A stretch of DNA of 64,000 bases from Aquirickettsia sp965229725 (GCA_965229725.1 OZ245923.1:186001-250000), one strand, 5' to 3'. Shown: positions 1 through 8,705, counted from the stretch's first letter. The notes: generated by a model from the letters alone, not told the origin. Program-made: numbers and translations.

Positions 1-78
1 TCTCATTAATATATTATATTTTTTTTGCATTATTCAAATAAATTTACATTAGTCATCAATAGACTCTCTAGAGCTTAT

Positions 79-262
79 ATGCTCATCAATAAGTATACGC
101 ATATTTTATATAAGGTGTCATTTATTAAATCTGATTTTTGCAAAAGGGAGTTTTATAAATATGCTCATGGAATAAGAGTTGGCCCTAATTGATGGGATAG
201 ATTACATACCACTAGATGATTTGAATTTAACGATGCCAAATTTATACTTAAGTTTTCAATAA
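79..262 (+). pseudogene. possible gene remnant, C-terminal end, frameshifted
   Basis: Two short open frames read like one protein tail split by a frameshift. The first runs from the ATG at 79 to a TGA at 190-192 and contains the stretch YKYAHGIRVGPN. The second is open from 176 to a TAA at 260-262 and contains GIDYIPLDDLNLTMPNLYL. Joining them near 185-192 gives about 60 residues that look protein-like. The end overlaps the recN stop convergently by about 15 bases. I do not recognise the family. It could also be chance in AT-rich sequence. Bases 1-78 show nothing I can support. Confidence 0.25.
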
Positions 263-1903
263 TAAGGTTTGAGTAGTATTTTTAGCTTTTTTATCATACG
301 TATCACCTGAAATCATATAGGATATTTCGCTTTCAACCTCATGTTCTTGAAGATATCTAGCATTTAGCACTGTCTTATTAAATTCAAATTCTTTTGTCAC
401 CTTGAATATATTGTCGGATATAGCTGCAATTTGAGGCTGATGTGTGATTAATATCACTTGCATGTTTTTCGATAATTCCTTTAAATTAATACCAATCATT
501 TTTGCTGTTTTACCACCAGTGCCTGAATCTATTTCATCAAAAATTATTGTTTTATTATCATAATGACTGCTTGAAACCAATTTCAAGGCTAGCATTATCC
601 TTGAAATTTCACCACCTGAAGCAATTTTATCAATGCTCTCGAAATTTTGCTCAGGATTTGTCTTGATTAATATCTGCACGATATCAATTCCTTTGGGGGT
701 TATTAATTCTGTAGTTACTATATCAATTTTTAAATCTAGCTGCTCCATATTCAAATTTTTGGTAATGGCTATCAGTTTTTCTCGAAGTTTATGTGATTCT
801 TGCCTCCTCATATTGCTCAATTCTTTAGCATATTTAAAATAATTTTTCTTCAAATCTGCAATATTTTTTTCAGCTTGCTCAAGATTAAAAGTCTCATCTT
901 CTAAAGCTTGTAATCTCGCTTTAGATAGTTCTATAATGCTATGGAATTGCGATGAATCAGCTTTATATTTTTTTTCAGCCTCCTTTATTTTAAAATATCT
1001 GTTCTCGATTTCTTCTATATTTTCAGTATCATCAATTAAATTTTGACTTATTGTAATTAGCTCATTATTAAAGGTTTCCAACTCTAAAATGATCGACTCT
1101 AAATTTTTATCATGCGGAACAAACACATCGGCATATTTAGTTAATTGCTTATGTATCATCCATAATTCTGATATTATGTTGTTATCGCCTTCAATTAATT
1201 TTTTTGTAACTAACTGACTTATATCCAGAATTTTTGAGCATTCTAACAAATTTTTTCTTTTGAGAGACAGCTCTTCTGACTCATTTTCCGAAATATTTAA
1301 TTCTTCCAATTCTTTTATCTTATTTAAAAGATAGGCTTTTTCATATTCATTTTTTTGAATATTATTTTGTAATTCAGTACACTCTTTTTTTAAGAGTAGA
1401 ATTTCTTGATAAATATTTTTAATATTATTTAATTTATCTGAGGAATTGATATAATTATCGAGTATTTCAACATGAGAGCCTGAATCCAATAATTTCACTT
1501 GATTATGCTGAGAACATATTTCACATAAATGTTTTTCAAGAGCCTTAATGTTATCAATTGTCGTAGGTTGATCATTAATAAAAATCTTATTTTTACTATC
1601 AAAGCTAATAACCCTTCTGATGATTAGCGTTTTTTCATTATTATTAAGGAATCCTTTTTCAAAGAGGTAATTAATAACATATTCATCATTAGAAATATCA
1701 AATTCAACATTGATAGAGGTTGTTTTAGACTGATCCTTGACAACACTTGAGCTAGCTTTTTTTGTGAATATAGAAAGCAAAGCTTTTAATATAATAGACT
1801 TCCCCGCTCCAGTTTCTCCCACTATGCTTGTGAGCCCTTTTTTGAAATTGATTTCTAGAAAATCTATAAGTATAAAATTTTTAATGCAGAGGCTAACTAA
1901 CAT
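248..1903 (-). CDS. recN: DNA repair protein RecN
   Basis: RecN is an SMC-like ATPase acting in recombinational repair of double-strand breaks. The 551-residue product has the expected layout: Walker A GETGAGKS at residues 29-36, a long charged coiled-coil middle (about 150-400), the ABC signature SGGEISR near 429, and Walker B with the D-loop region (IIFDEIDSGTGG) near 453, followed by the switch histidine in ITHQPQ. Length is normal for the family. It lies alone on the minus strand, separated by about 60 bases from the small repeat protein upstream. All ATPase motifs are intact, so it is probably functional. The assignment is firm. Confidence 0.95.
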   Translation of the reverse strand: MLVSLCIKNFILIDFLEINFKKGLTSIVGETGAGKSIILKALLSIFTKKASSSVVKDQSKTTSINVEFDISNDEYVINYLFEKGFLNNNEKTLIIRRVISFDSKNKIFINDQPTTIDNIKALEKHLCEICSQHNQVKLLDSGSHVEILDNYINSSDKLNNIKNIYQEILLLKKECTELQNNIQKNEYEKAYLLNKIKELEELNISENESEELSLKRKNLLECSKILDISQLVTKKLIEGDNNIISELWMIHKQLTKYADVFVPHDKNLESIILELETFNNELITISQNLIDDTENIEEIENRYFKIKEAEKKYKADSSQFHSIIELSKARLQALEDETFNLEQAEKNIADLKKNYFKYAKELSNMRRQESHKLREKLIAITKNLNMEQLDLKIDIVTTELITPKGIDIVQILIKTNPEQNFESIDKIASGGEISRIMLALKLVSSSHYDNKTIIFDEIDSGTGGKTAKMIGINLKELSKNMQVILITHQPQIAAISDNIFKVTKEFEFNKTVLNARYLQEHEVESEISYMISGDTYDKKAKNTTQTLLLKT

Positions 1904-1967
1904 AGGTTAAATAATAATTACTTCGGGCCATTCTATTAAAATAAAGATAAAATTACAAATTTAATGG

Positions 1968-2369
1968 CTAGTTATTTTTATTCCCCATAACCTCATCAAT
2001 TTCTTTTTTAAGTTCAGTAACACTATTCTTTATATCATCTAATTGATTAGCGGACCCACTTGCAGCAGTATCTGAATTTTTTTTCGTTTTAGAATTATCA
2101 CCTAAAACTTGATCTTTCATATCTTCAAATTTACTGACGAAACCGTTTCCACTAGCAGTATCTGAATTTTTTTTCGTTTTAGAATTACTACCTAAAACTT
2201 GATCTTTCATAGAGTTTATACTTGCTGATATATTTGAAAGATTAAGGGTTTTCAAATCTGGCATTTTTAAACTAAAGTTTCCATGACTAGCAATACTTAG
2301 GAAGGAGTAAAGAATACCTAAAATAATTAACGTCCTTATTCTTAAAAAAGCTAAAAATAAATTAAGCAT
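1968..2369 (-). CDS. hypothetical membrane-anchored protein with two 30-residue repeats
   Basis: This 133-residue protein has no family I recognise. The first 25 or so residues are hydrophobic (LFLAFLRIRTLIILGILYSF) and could be an uncleaved anchor or a signal peptide. The rest is polar, with two copies of a unit containing MKDQVLG and NSKTKKNSDTA, spaced 30 residues apart (a 56-bp near-identical DNA unit at 2065-2120 and 2155-2210, two differences). The C-terminal third is predicted helical and acidic/lysine rich. It sits between recN and the divergent def gene. A surface or periplasmic structural role is possible but is only inference. Confidence 0.6.
   Translation of the reverse strand: MLNLFLAFLRIRTLIILGILYSFLSIASHGNFSLKMPDLKTLNLSNISASINSMKDQVLGSNSKTKKNSDTASGNGFVSKFEDMKDQVLGDNSKTKKNSDTAASGSANQLDDIKNSVTELKKEIDEVMGNKNN
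2065..2210. repeat. 56-bp direct repeat inside a coding sequence, 90-bp period
   Basis: Bases 2065-2120 and 2155-2210 are the same 56-bp sequence with two mismatches (attatca versus attacta). The period is 90 bp, so the reading frame is kept and the encoded protein gains a 30-residue unit. The near-identity suggests a recent duplication. Confidence 0.85.
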
Positions 2370-2458
2370 AACTTAACATAAGCATAAAAATATTATATAT
2401 TTTAAGAGTAAACAAAATAGTTGTGTTTAACAATAACTAAATTATTTATTTTAATCAA

Positions 2459-3013
2459 ATGAATCACAATGTAATATTACCTTTAGTATTAGAGCCTGAC
2501 CCATTGCTCCATAAAAAATCTGAATTAGTAAAAGAAATTAACTCTGAAATTATAGAATTTTCTAAAAATCTTATTACTACAATGAAATACCATAAGGGTC
2601 TTGGTCTTGCTGCCGTTCAAGTTGGTGTACTTAAAAAAATAATTGCTGTAGACATAACTAATACAGGAAGAAAAGGTGATGTACCACTGAATTTAGAAGA
2701 AGGACCCAGAATCTTAATTAATCCTGAAATTATAGAAAAATCAAGCGATAAAAAGACTTATACTGAGGGGTGTCTTTCTTTTGGAAATATCTTTCCAGAA
2801 GTGGAAAGATATAATAGGATAAAAGTTAAATATCTAGATTTAGATGGTAGGGAAAATTTATTGGAAGTTTCTGATAATATAATTTCATCATGCTTACAAC
2901 ATGAAATTGACCATACAAATGGTATAGTTTTTTTGGACAAGTTATCCAGGATAAAAAAAGAATTTATGATGAAAAAATACTTAAAGTGGCGAAAGAATAA
3001 TTCAGGTTCTTAA
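2459..3013 (+). CDS. def: peptide deformylase
   Basis: Peptide deformylase removes the formyl group from the N-terminal methionine of new proteins in the cytosol, using a metal ion. All three family motifs are present in the 184-residue product: GLGLAAVQ at 47-54, EGCLS at 103-107 (metal-ligand cysteine 105), and QHEIDH at 147-152 (metal-ligand His148 and His152, catalytic Glu149). Length is typical. It is divergent from the small repeat protein and its stop overlaps the miaA stop by 4 bases in a tail-to-tail arrangement. The usual partner fmt is not adjacent. Confidence 0.96.
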   Translation: MNHNVILPLVLEPDPLLHKKSELVKEINSEIIEFSKNLITTMKYHKGLGLAAVQVGVLKKIIAVDITNTGRKGDVPLNLEEGPRILINPEIIEKSSDKKTYTEGCLSFGNIFPEVERYNRIKVKYLDLDGRENLLEVSDNIISSCLQHEIDHTNGIVFLDKLSRIKKEFMMKKYLKWRKNNSGS

Positions 3014-3906
3014 TTTTGTTCATAGTTAAAAACAACGTGATCATGATTAAGTTTATTATTGAACCATGTGAATTGTCTTTTGGCGTAATTTCGAGTATTT
3101 TTTTGAATAGTAGCAACCATCTCCTCAAAGCTTATATTTCCTAATATGTAGTCATGCAAAACAGATAAACCTATGATTTTAGGTAGCTTATCCACATCAT
3201 ATTTTTTGATAATTTTCTCAACCTCTTGCTCTACTCCAAACTCAATCATTTTTAAAAATCTACTATTTATATTGTCATATAAAGTAGTACGACTGGGGCA
3301 GATATAAATATTTATGAAGTCATCTCTATTATAAAACGTATCATTACACTCTTGCCATTTTAGAATTGATTTCCCCGTTGCTATCATTACCCCAAGACCT
3401 CTTAAAATTCTAATCCTATCATTTACACTTAATTTTTTAGCCAAATCGGCATCGTATTTTCCTAGCATATCATGCAATTTTGCATTACTCTTTTCTCTTG
3501 TTAAATCTTCTACCTCCTGTTTTATATTTTGGGTAATTTCTGGTATTTTTGCAATCCCATTAATCAAGCTAGATAAGTACATACCAGTTCCCCCTACTAA
3601 TATAGGGTGCAAATTTTGCTTTCGTATGTCATCAATTTCCTTCACAGCAAGATTTAGCCATTGATGTACGGAAAAATCACTGATCGGATTTATAATGCTA
3701 TAAAGTCTGTGAGAAATAATACTTTGTTCTTGATAACTTGGTTGTGATGTTAAAATAGGAACTTCACTATAAACTTGCATTGAATCAGCATTTATCACAA
3801 CTCCACCTATTTTCTCTGCCAGTGCAATCGCAAATTTTGTCTTAGACGAAGCCGTTGGACCGTATACACAAATTATCTTACTTTTAGCGGGAGTTATCTT
3901 AAGCAT
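3010..3906 (-). CDS. miaA: tRNA dimethylallyltransferase MiaA
   Basis: MiaA adds a dimethylallyl group to A37 of tRNAs that read codons starting with U. The 298-residue protein has the P-loop GPTASSKT at 16-23 (the family usually has GPTASGKT, so one glycine is replaced by serine), the DSMQVY motif at 41-46 with the catalytic Asp, and the GGTGMYL motif near residue 103. It is the last gene of a minus-strand run smr-hemD-miaA: it starts directly after the hemD stop, so the genes are probably cotranscribed and translationally coupled. Assignment is firm. Confidence 0.95.
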   Translation of the reverse strand: MLKITPAKSKIICVYGPTASSKTKFAIALAEKIGGVVINADSMQVYSEVPILTSQPSYQEQSIISHRLYSIINPISDFSVHQWLNLAVKEIDDIRKQNLHPILVGGTGMYLSSLINGIAKIPEITQNIKQEVEDLTREKSNAKLHDMLGKYDADLAKKLSVNDRIRILRGLGVMIATGKSILKWQECNDTFYNRDDFINIYICPSRTTLYDNINSRFLKMIEFGVEQEVEKIIKKYDVDKLPKIIGLSVLHDYILGNISFEEMVATIQKNTRNYAKRQFTWFNNKLNHDHVVFNYEQN

Positions 3907-4590
3907 TTATATCAATTCTAGCATTTTGGTTTCATTTGCAGCACTCGCAACCTTAATCTCTTTCCATTTTAATTTTTCAACACTATCTACGCATCTATCA
4001 CTTATACAAATTACAACTTTATTTTTTGTATAAAAACTATGCTTTAGGGCTAAATCAGCAAATATTTTAGCCGTCCTAGGTGAGTAAAGCATAACTATTT
4101 CAACGACGTTATTTATTTGATTAATTTCACTCTTTGTTAGCTCCATTATTGCATCTGAATTATATACCACCCTAGAAATGACATTGTAAGCCTTGCTTTT
4201 TAAACTACTTTCCAAATCATAGGATAAATGATCTCCACAAACATATAATATATTTGAGGAAATAGGGATTTTTTCGCATATACTATTAGTTAAATCGCCA
4301 ACATTTTGCTCACACAATAATATTTTTTTGCAATGCCTCTTTAGGAGTATATCTTTTGTTTTATCTCCAACCACTAAAATTGATTTATCCTTCATCCATA
4401 GATTATTTTCAAACGTGGCGATTGCATTTTGGCTTGTTAAAGCTATATGGCTATAATTATTATCTTCAATTTTTACATCAAGATATTTTATTTTAATAAA
4501 CGGTATTATAATCGATTTTTTGCCTAATTTGCTGACTCTGCTCTGAGAGTTAATTGCAAGATTATAAGGTCTTGTTATTAATATGTTCAT
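3907..4590 (-). CDS. hemD: uroporphyrinogen-III synthase
   Basis: HemD closes and inverts ring D of hydroxymethylbilane to give uroporphyrinogen III in haem synthesis. Sequence identity in this family is low, but the 227-residue product has the expected two-lobed alternation and the recognisable C-terminal pieces: LYSPRTAKIFADL near residue 165, and a CISDRC...KWKEIKVAS stretch near 195-215. The N-terminus MNILITRP is also typical. Its start overlaps the upstream smr-domain gene by 4 bases (ATGA) and its stop abuts miaA. No other haem genes are in the window. Confidence 0.82.
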   Translation of the reverse strand: MNILITRPYNLAINSQSRVSKLGKKSIIIPFIKIKYLDVKIEDNNYSHIALTSQNAIATFENNLWMKDKSILVVGDKTKDILLKRHCKKILLCEQNVGDLTNSICEKIPISSNILYVCGDHLSYDLESSLKSKAYNVISRVVYNSDAIMELTKSEINQINNVVEIVMLYSPRTAKIFADLALKHSFYTKNKVVICISDRCVDSVEKLKWKEIKVASAANETKMLELI

Positions 4591-5141
4591 GATGCTCGGT
4601 TTTTTAATAATACATAAAAAGCTCCAGCGCCACCATGCTTCTGGTGAGCATAATTAACATATAAGAAATTCTCTTTTACCTCCCATGCTTGAATCCAACC
4701 AAAAAAACTTTTCTTGATTGTGGAGGATTTATCAGGTGAATTAAGACCCTTTCCAGTTACAATCAAAAGCATTCTGTGCTTTTTTTGATAGGAATCATTT
4801 AAGAAGTTCATCAATATATTGTACGCTTCATCTCTTGAATAGCCATGTAAATCTAGCTTTGCATCTATTTTATACTCCCCTTTGGAAATACTTTTATGCA
4901 TACTACTATTCATTCTACTTGAATCACCCAATTTTAAAATATTACTTGGGAGTTGAGCTCTATTTATAGATGTCATTGGTTTTATAACATTACTTGCTTT
5001 TATATTCTCAACTTTAGTTAAATTAGTATTAAGTTCAGTAGCGCCGACTCTTTCTTCACTCTCAAGTTTTTTTACATCTTGAATTTCATTTTTCCATGCG
5101 ACTATTTCATCAATATCTAAAATATATTTTTCATCATCCAT
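4587..5141 (-). CDS. Smr-domain protein
   Basis: The C-terminal half of this 184-residue protein is a Smr domain, a nucleic-acid-binding or nicking module related to the MutS2 C-terminus. The three hallmark motifs are visible: LDLHG at 96-100, TGKG at 129-132 and HGGAGA at 169-174. The first 90 residues are low in conservation and probably flexible. The domain arrangement (variable N-terminus plus Smr) is that of the short alphaproteobacterial Smr/YdaL-like proteins. It is the first gene of the smr-hemD-miaA run. Its cellular substrate is not known. Confidence 0.85.
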   Translation of the reverse strand: MDDEKYILDIDEIVAWKNEIQDVKKLESEERVGATELNTNLTKVENIKASNVIKPMTSINRAQLPSNILKLGDSSRMNSSMHKSISKGEYKIDAKLDLHGYSRDEAYNILMNFLNDSYQKKHRMLLIVTGKGLNSPDKSSTIKKSFFGWIQAWEVKENFLYVNYAHQKHGGAGAFYVLLKNRAS

Positions 5142-5204
5142 TTTTATATATTTATAGTTTTATATAATGTATGTTTAGATCTACAGTATAGCTAATTTTT
5201 ATTC

Positions 5205-6005
5205 ATGATACAAAGTCTTCATATAGGATGTTTATACGATAAAAAATCTGAAAGATCACGCAAAGCATTTGAAGTATTAAACAAAGAGTACAATTTAAGC
5301 AAAATTGATCTTCAAGAAATTGAAAATTATGATGTGATTATAACACTTGGGGGAGATGGAGAAATGCTAAGAGCGCTTCATGCCACAAAGAATTTCGATA
5401 TACCTATATATGGAATGAACAGAGGATCTATAGGGTTTTTATTGAATAAATACAATGTAAGCAATCTCATAGATAGAATAAAGCATTCACAAAATATAAA
5501 ACTCTATCCGCTTAAAATGATTGTTACCACTAGGGACAACAAAATTATAGAAGCACATGCTTTCAATGAAGTTTCTTTACTTAGAGAAACCAATCAAATT
5601 GCTAAAATAAAAATTATTATTGATGGTGTAGTAAGAATGGATTCCTTATATGCAGATGGAATCATACTTGCAACCCCAGCAGGAAGCACTGCATATAACT
5701 TTGCTGCATATGGTCCCATTATTCCCTTCAATTCTAATATTTTAGCGTTAACTCCAATAAGCCCATTTAGGCCAAGAAGGTGGGATGGAGCTTTGATTTC
5801 AAACAAAAGTATAGTTAGATTTGAGATTATAGAATATAATAAAAGACCAGTTAGTGCGGTGGCGGATTCGCAAGAAATTAGAAATATAAAAGCTGTAGAA
5901 ATTTTTCTTGATTTTAGTATAGAAAAGCAATTGTTGTTTGACGAAGATAATAATTTACAAGAAAGAGTTTTTAAAGAGCAATTTTTCAAAGATAAAACTT
6001 ATTGA
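5205..6005 (+). CDS. nadK: NAD kinase
   Basis: NAD kinase phosphorylates NAD to NADP. The 266-residue product has the GGDGEML motif at 49-55 (catalytic Asp51), the NE pair at 121-122 and the conserved glycine-rich TPAGSTAYN at 157-165. The length matches the bacterial family. It is divergent from the smr cluster, with 63 bases between the starts. Its stop is overlapped tail to tail by a small minus-strand frame (5999-6163). Assignment is firm. Confidence 0.95.
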   Translation: MIQSLHIGCLYDKKSERSRKAFEVLNKEYNLSKIDLQEIENYDVIITLGGDGEMLRALHATKNFDIPIYGMNRGSIGFLLNKYNVSNLIDRIKHSQNIKLYPLKMIVTTRDNKIIEAHAFNEVSLLRETNQIAKIKIIIDGVVRMDSLYADGIILATPAGSTAYNFAAYGPIIPFNSNILALTPISPFRPRRWDGALISNKSIVRFEIIEYNKRPVSAVADSQEIRNIKAVEIFLDFSIEKQLLFDEDNNLQERVFKEQFFKDKTY

Positions 6006-6163
6006 TTTTTGAGTGCACCAAGAGTATCAATTACAAATTTTTCCCTAAGTATCAAATTTTTATACACTTCAACGTCTAAAATTTTCTCAGAAAAAAGATT
6101 GAGCTTTTGCCCTTTTATTTCCTGCAATAATTTTTTTAGTCTTAGAACTTCTTCATCCTTCAA
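5999..6163 (-). CDS. small hypothetical protein, 54 residues, TTG start
   Basis: An open frame on the minus strand runs from a TTG at 6163 to a TAA at 5999-6001. The product is strongly helical and amphipathic, with segments such as EEVLRLKKLLQEIKGQKLN and YKNLILREKFVIDTLGALKNQ, which look like a coiled coil rather than random translation. There is no ATG, and a TGA lies a few codons upstream. It overlaps the nadK stop by 7 bases. I do not recognise the family. Its protein-like composition is the only support. Confidence 0.4.
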   Translation of the reverse strand: MKDEEVLRLKKLLQEIKGQKLNLFSEKILDVEVYKNLILREKFVIDTLGALKNQ

Positions 6164-6224
6164 ACTTATTACTCAATATAATTTTAACTATATCTATCAC
6201 AAGCTATGTTTTTGTAAAATAGAA

Positions 6225-6265
6225 AAGTGATTTTAGACATACCTAAGTATAGACCAAAATCACTT
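6225..6265 (-). terminator. inverted repeat downstream of the 304-residue gene
   Basis: Bases 6225-6234 (AAGTGATTTT) and 6256-6265 (AAAATCACTT) form a perfect 10-bp inverted repeat with a 21-base loop. It lies 26 bases after the stop of the minus-strand gene ending at 6291. On that strand it is followed by an interrupted T-rich run, so it may be a weak intrinsic terminator. Confidence 0.5.
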
Positions 6266-6290
6266 ATCGTATTAATTAAACGCACCTAAA

Positions 6291-7205
6291 TTAACGTTCC
6301 ATACCTGCTGCAGTACTAGATCCTTTAGAAACTCTTTCTACAAAACTACCAGCAGCTTGCTTAGCAGCACTTGCCTTTTCTCCCATATATTGACCAGCTT
6401 CACCAGCTTTTCTACCAACAAATTGACCAGCCTTCTGAAGTTCAGGCCATTTTTTTGCCAATATTGCACCATGCTTTTCTCTTTGCTCAACATGTGCTTG
6501 TTGTTTCTGATCAATTTGATTGTACTTACAAGAAGTATCAGCTTTCCATATAGCCGCTTTTTGTTCAGGAGTTACTGTTGTTCCTGCTGCTTTAGCAGCT
6601 TGTTGTGCTGTGTACATACCATGGCCATATTTTGCATCAACTTGTTGCCCATGTTTCGTATGTAGAGCCTCTTGTCTTGCTTCATACCCTACTTTTGCAT
6701 TGGCCTTTAAAGCAGCTATTTCTTTTGTATTATCCCCTAAATCATTTTTACCATCTAGTTTGTCTATTCTTGCTATTTCTTTTTCATAAAGCTTATCTAA
6801 GTCACTAAATTCTCTAGCCCTAGAAGCTTTACTACCTATTAATGGCATATTTTCACCAATATCAACCATCACTTTTTGCATTTTGCAAAATAACTCACAT
6901 ATTTTTTCAAAAATCCATTTAGCTGCCTCTACAAAAGTGTTCGCTTCTAATACATCAATTCTTTCTTGCATGTGCTTTAGCTGATCTAAAATTAATTCAT
7001 TGGTTTTGCTTCCTTGTGCCATATCCTCTCTAAGTGCCCCAAGCTCCTCTACCATAGCAGCTTGTTCTCTATCTAACTCAAACTTATCAAAAACACTAAA
7101 ATCACCTTTTAATTCACGAGCATCTATAGCAACACCTACCGCTCCAAAATCTAAAGGCATTGGTGTAACAACTTCTCCTCCTTCATATCCAAACATACTA
7201 AACAT
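6291..7205 (-). CDS. hypothetical coiled-coil protein, 304 residues
   Basis: I do not recognise this protein. It lacks an obvious signal peptide. Residues 40-95 are a predicted coiled coil (FELDREQAAMVEELGALRED and following), residues 95-125 hold an amphipathic segment with several cysteines, the middle is charged and helical, and the last 60 residues are alanine/glycine-rich amphipathic helix (FVGRKAGEAGQYMGEKASAA), which could touch membranes. A strong ribosome-binding site (GGAGGA, 7208-7216 region) precedes the ATG, suggesting high expression. It stands alone between nadK and rluB. A secreted effector or structural role is inference only. Confidence 0.75.
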   Translation of the reverse strand: MFSMFGYEGGEVVTPMPLDFGAVGVAIDARELKGDFSVFDKFELDREQAAMVEELGALREDMAQGSKTNELILDQLKHMQERIDVLEANTFVEAAKWIFEKICELFCKMQKVMVDIGENMPLIGSKASRAREFSDLDKLYEKEIARIDKLDGKNDLGDNTKEIAALKANAKVGYEARQEALHTKHGQQVDAKYGHGMYTAQQAAKAAGTTVTPEQKAAIWKADTSCKYNQIDQKQQAHVEQREKHGAILAKKWPELQKAGQFVGRKAGEAGQYMGEKASAAKQAAGSFVERVSKGSSTAAGMER

Positions 7206-7401
7206 AATATCCTCCTAAATTTAATTAAATTGATTACTTGTATGATTTAAGCTTAGCACAACTAAAAGTTAGCGCAACCCCAGGTGGAAAAAATTTGTTA
7301 TTTTTAATTGCCACTGATAATTAACATTGCGCTTTACAACTTAAATCTTGGATAATTGGGAGATTAAGCCATAGCTAGATAAGCTCGTAATTCTATTATA
7401 T

Positions 7402-8109
7402 TTATATATATTGAGAAAACTTTTCATAATCTAGCTCAATTAAATTTTCGGCCTTCATGTCATGAGCAGAATAGTCTCCGTAATCAGTTCTTATTAATCT
7501 ACTCACCTGAAGCCTAAAATGTGCGAAAACATTTCTAATTTCATTGTTTTTCCCCTCATATAAGGTAATTTTATACCATGAATTAGAGCCTTGTTTCTTG
7601 TATAATTCTACAATAATAGAGCCATATTGAACTTTATTAATTTCTATTCCCTTAGACAATTCGTTGATCATGTTTTTTGGCATAATTCCATGTGCCTTGC
7701 AAAGGTATATTCTTTTTAATCGTGTTGCTGGCAATTCTAATTTGCGCGCTAAATCTCCATTATTTGTTAATAGAATTAATCCTTCGGTGTTGTAGTCTAA
7801 TCTTCCAATAGAAATTACCCTACCAATACTTTTTGGCAATATTTCAAATAATGTTGTTCTCTTAAAGTTGTCCTTATGACTTGTTATAACGCCTTTTGGC
7901 TTAAAATATTTCCAAAGACGTATCTGGGTGGATTTTGAAACAATAACATCATCAACATAAATTGTATCTGAACTTGTAACTAGATAAGCTGGTGACGTTA
8001 GGGTGCTGTCATTTACCCTCACCCTACTTTCCGAAATTAATACTTCTGCTTGCCTTCTAGAACACGCGCCATAGTTGGAAAGTGCTTTTGCTATCCTAAT
8101 AGGTTTCAT
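7402..8109 (-). CDS. rluB: RsuA/RluB-family 16S/23S rRNA pseudouridine synthase
   Basis: This enzyme isomerises a uridine in rRNA to pseudouridine. The 235-residue product has an N-terminal S4 RNA-binding domain (about residues 4-50, with GACSRRQAE) and the catalytic motif GRLDYNTEGL at 102-111 with catalytic Asp105. Family members RsuA, RluB, RluE and RluF share this layout. The single alphaproteobacterial member is usually called RluB, so the exact rRNA target is inferred. It lies downstream of pal, from which it is separated by an apparent terminator. Confidence 0.87.
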   Translation of the reverse strand: MKPIRIAKALSNYGACSRRQAEVLISESRVRVNDSTLTSPAYLVTSSDTIYVDDVIVSKSTQIRLWKYFKPKGVITSHKDNFKRTTLFEILPKSIGRVISIGRLDYNTEGLILLTNNGDLARKLELPATRLKRIYLCKAHGIMPKNMINELSKGIEINKVQYGSIIVELYKKQGSNSWYKITLYEGKNNEIRNVFAHFRLQVSRLIRTDYGDYSAHDMKAENLIELDYEKFSQYI

Positions 8110-8120
8110 GTTATAAACTC

Positions 8121-8163
8121 AAAAAAACCTGAACACACTTTCAAAGTCATGTCCAAGTTTTTT
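8121..8163 (-). terminator. intrinsic terminator downstream of pal
   Basis: On the minus strand, the arms at 8150-8161 and 8124-8135 pair over 12 positions (two G-U pairs) around a 14-base loop, and the 3' arm is followed by a run of seven T (8127-8121). The arrangement is a typical Rho-independent terminator just after pal and before rluB. On the plus strand the hairpin is also followed by few Ts, so action on pal is more likely. Confidence 0.65.
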
Positions 8164-8195
8164 AAAAAAAATTAACGGTAGTATATAACAATCAA

Positions 8196-8669
8196 TTATC
8201 TAATTACTGTTACTACTCTTCTATTTTGCTTATAAGCTTCCTCAGTATCTCCAATGACAGCTGGCCTTTCTTTTCCAAAGCTAATTACAATTAGTCTATC
8301 TGGATTGATACCATGTTGTACAAGATACTTCTTAACACTATTCGCACGTCTTTCACCAAGCGCTAGGTTATATTCAACTGTACCTCTTTTATCACAAAAG
8401 CCTTCAAGAACAAACTTAAGTTGAGGATTTTCTTTCATAAATTCAATTTGCTTATCAAGTACTGCTTGTGCGCTATCTGACAAACTAGAATTATCGTAAC
8501 TAAAAAATACTCTATCTCCAACTTTTTTCTCTAGTTCTTCAAAAGTTGATTTTGGTATTGAGTCAAGCGTGCCGCTATCAGCAACGTTTGTAGATTGTTG
8601 TGATTTATTTTTACACCCAACTCCTGCAAGCAATGCTAACGAGCAAACAGTTAATAATACTTTTTTCAT
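8196..8669 (-). CDS. pal: peptidoglycan-associated lipoprotein Pal
   Basis: Pal anchors the outer membrane to peptidoglycan as part of the Tol-Pal system. The 157-residue product begins with a lipoprotein signal: positively charged start, hydrophobic core, and lipobox LAGVGC with the lipidated Cys at 19. Residues 50-157 are an OmpA-like peptidoglycan-binding domain, with EGFCDKRGT near 89-97, the NLALGERRA helix at 101-109 and a C-terminal QNRRV. An AAGGAG ribosome-binding site and a clear promoter lie upstream. tolB, normally adjacent, is not in the window. Retention of Pal suggests at least some cell-envelope bracing. Confidence 0.95.
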   Translation of the reverse strand: MKKVLLTVCSLALLAGVGCKNKSQQSTNVADSGTLDSIPKSTFEELEKKVGDRVFFSYDNSSLSDSAQAVLDKQIEFMKENPQLKFVLEGFCDKRGTVEYNLALGERRANSVKKYLVQHGINPDRLIVISFGKERPAVIGDTEEAYKQNRRVVTVIR

Positions 8670-8705
8670 ATGGCTCCTTTATAGTTATATTATTGTTTAT
8701 TTCAT

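Noticed and set aside
6357..6808. Several plus-strand frames opposite the 304-residue gene
   Set aside because: They are overlapping shadows with Cys/Leu/Phe-rich random composition, and the minus-strand gene has a strong ribosome-binding site.
7206..7401. Possible riboswitch or promoter in the 196-base gap before the 304-residue gene
   Set aside because: A weak TTGCGC-16-TAAGCT pair exists on the minus strand, but neither box is convincing and no structured motif is visible.
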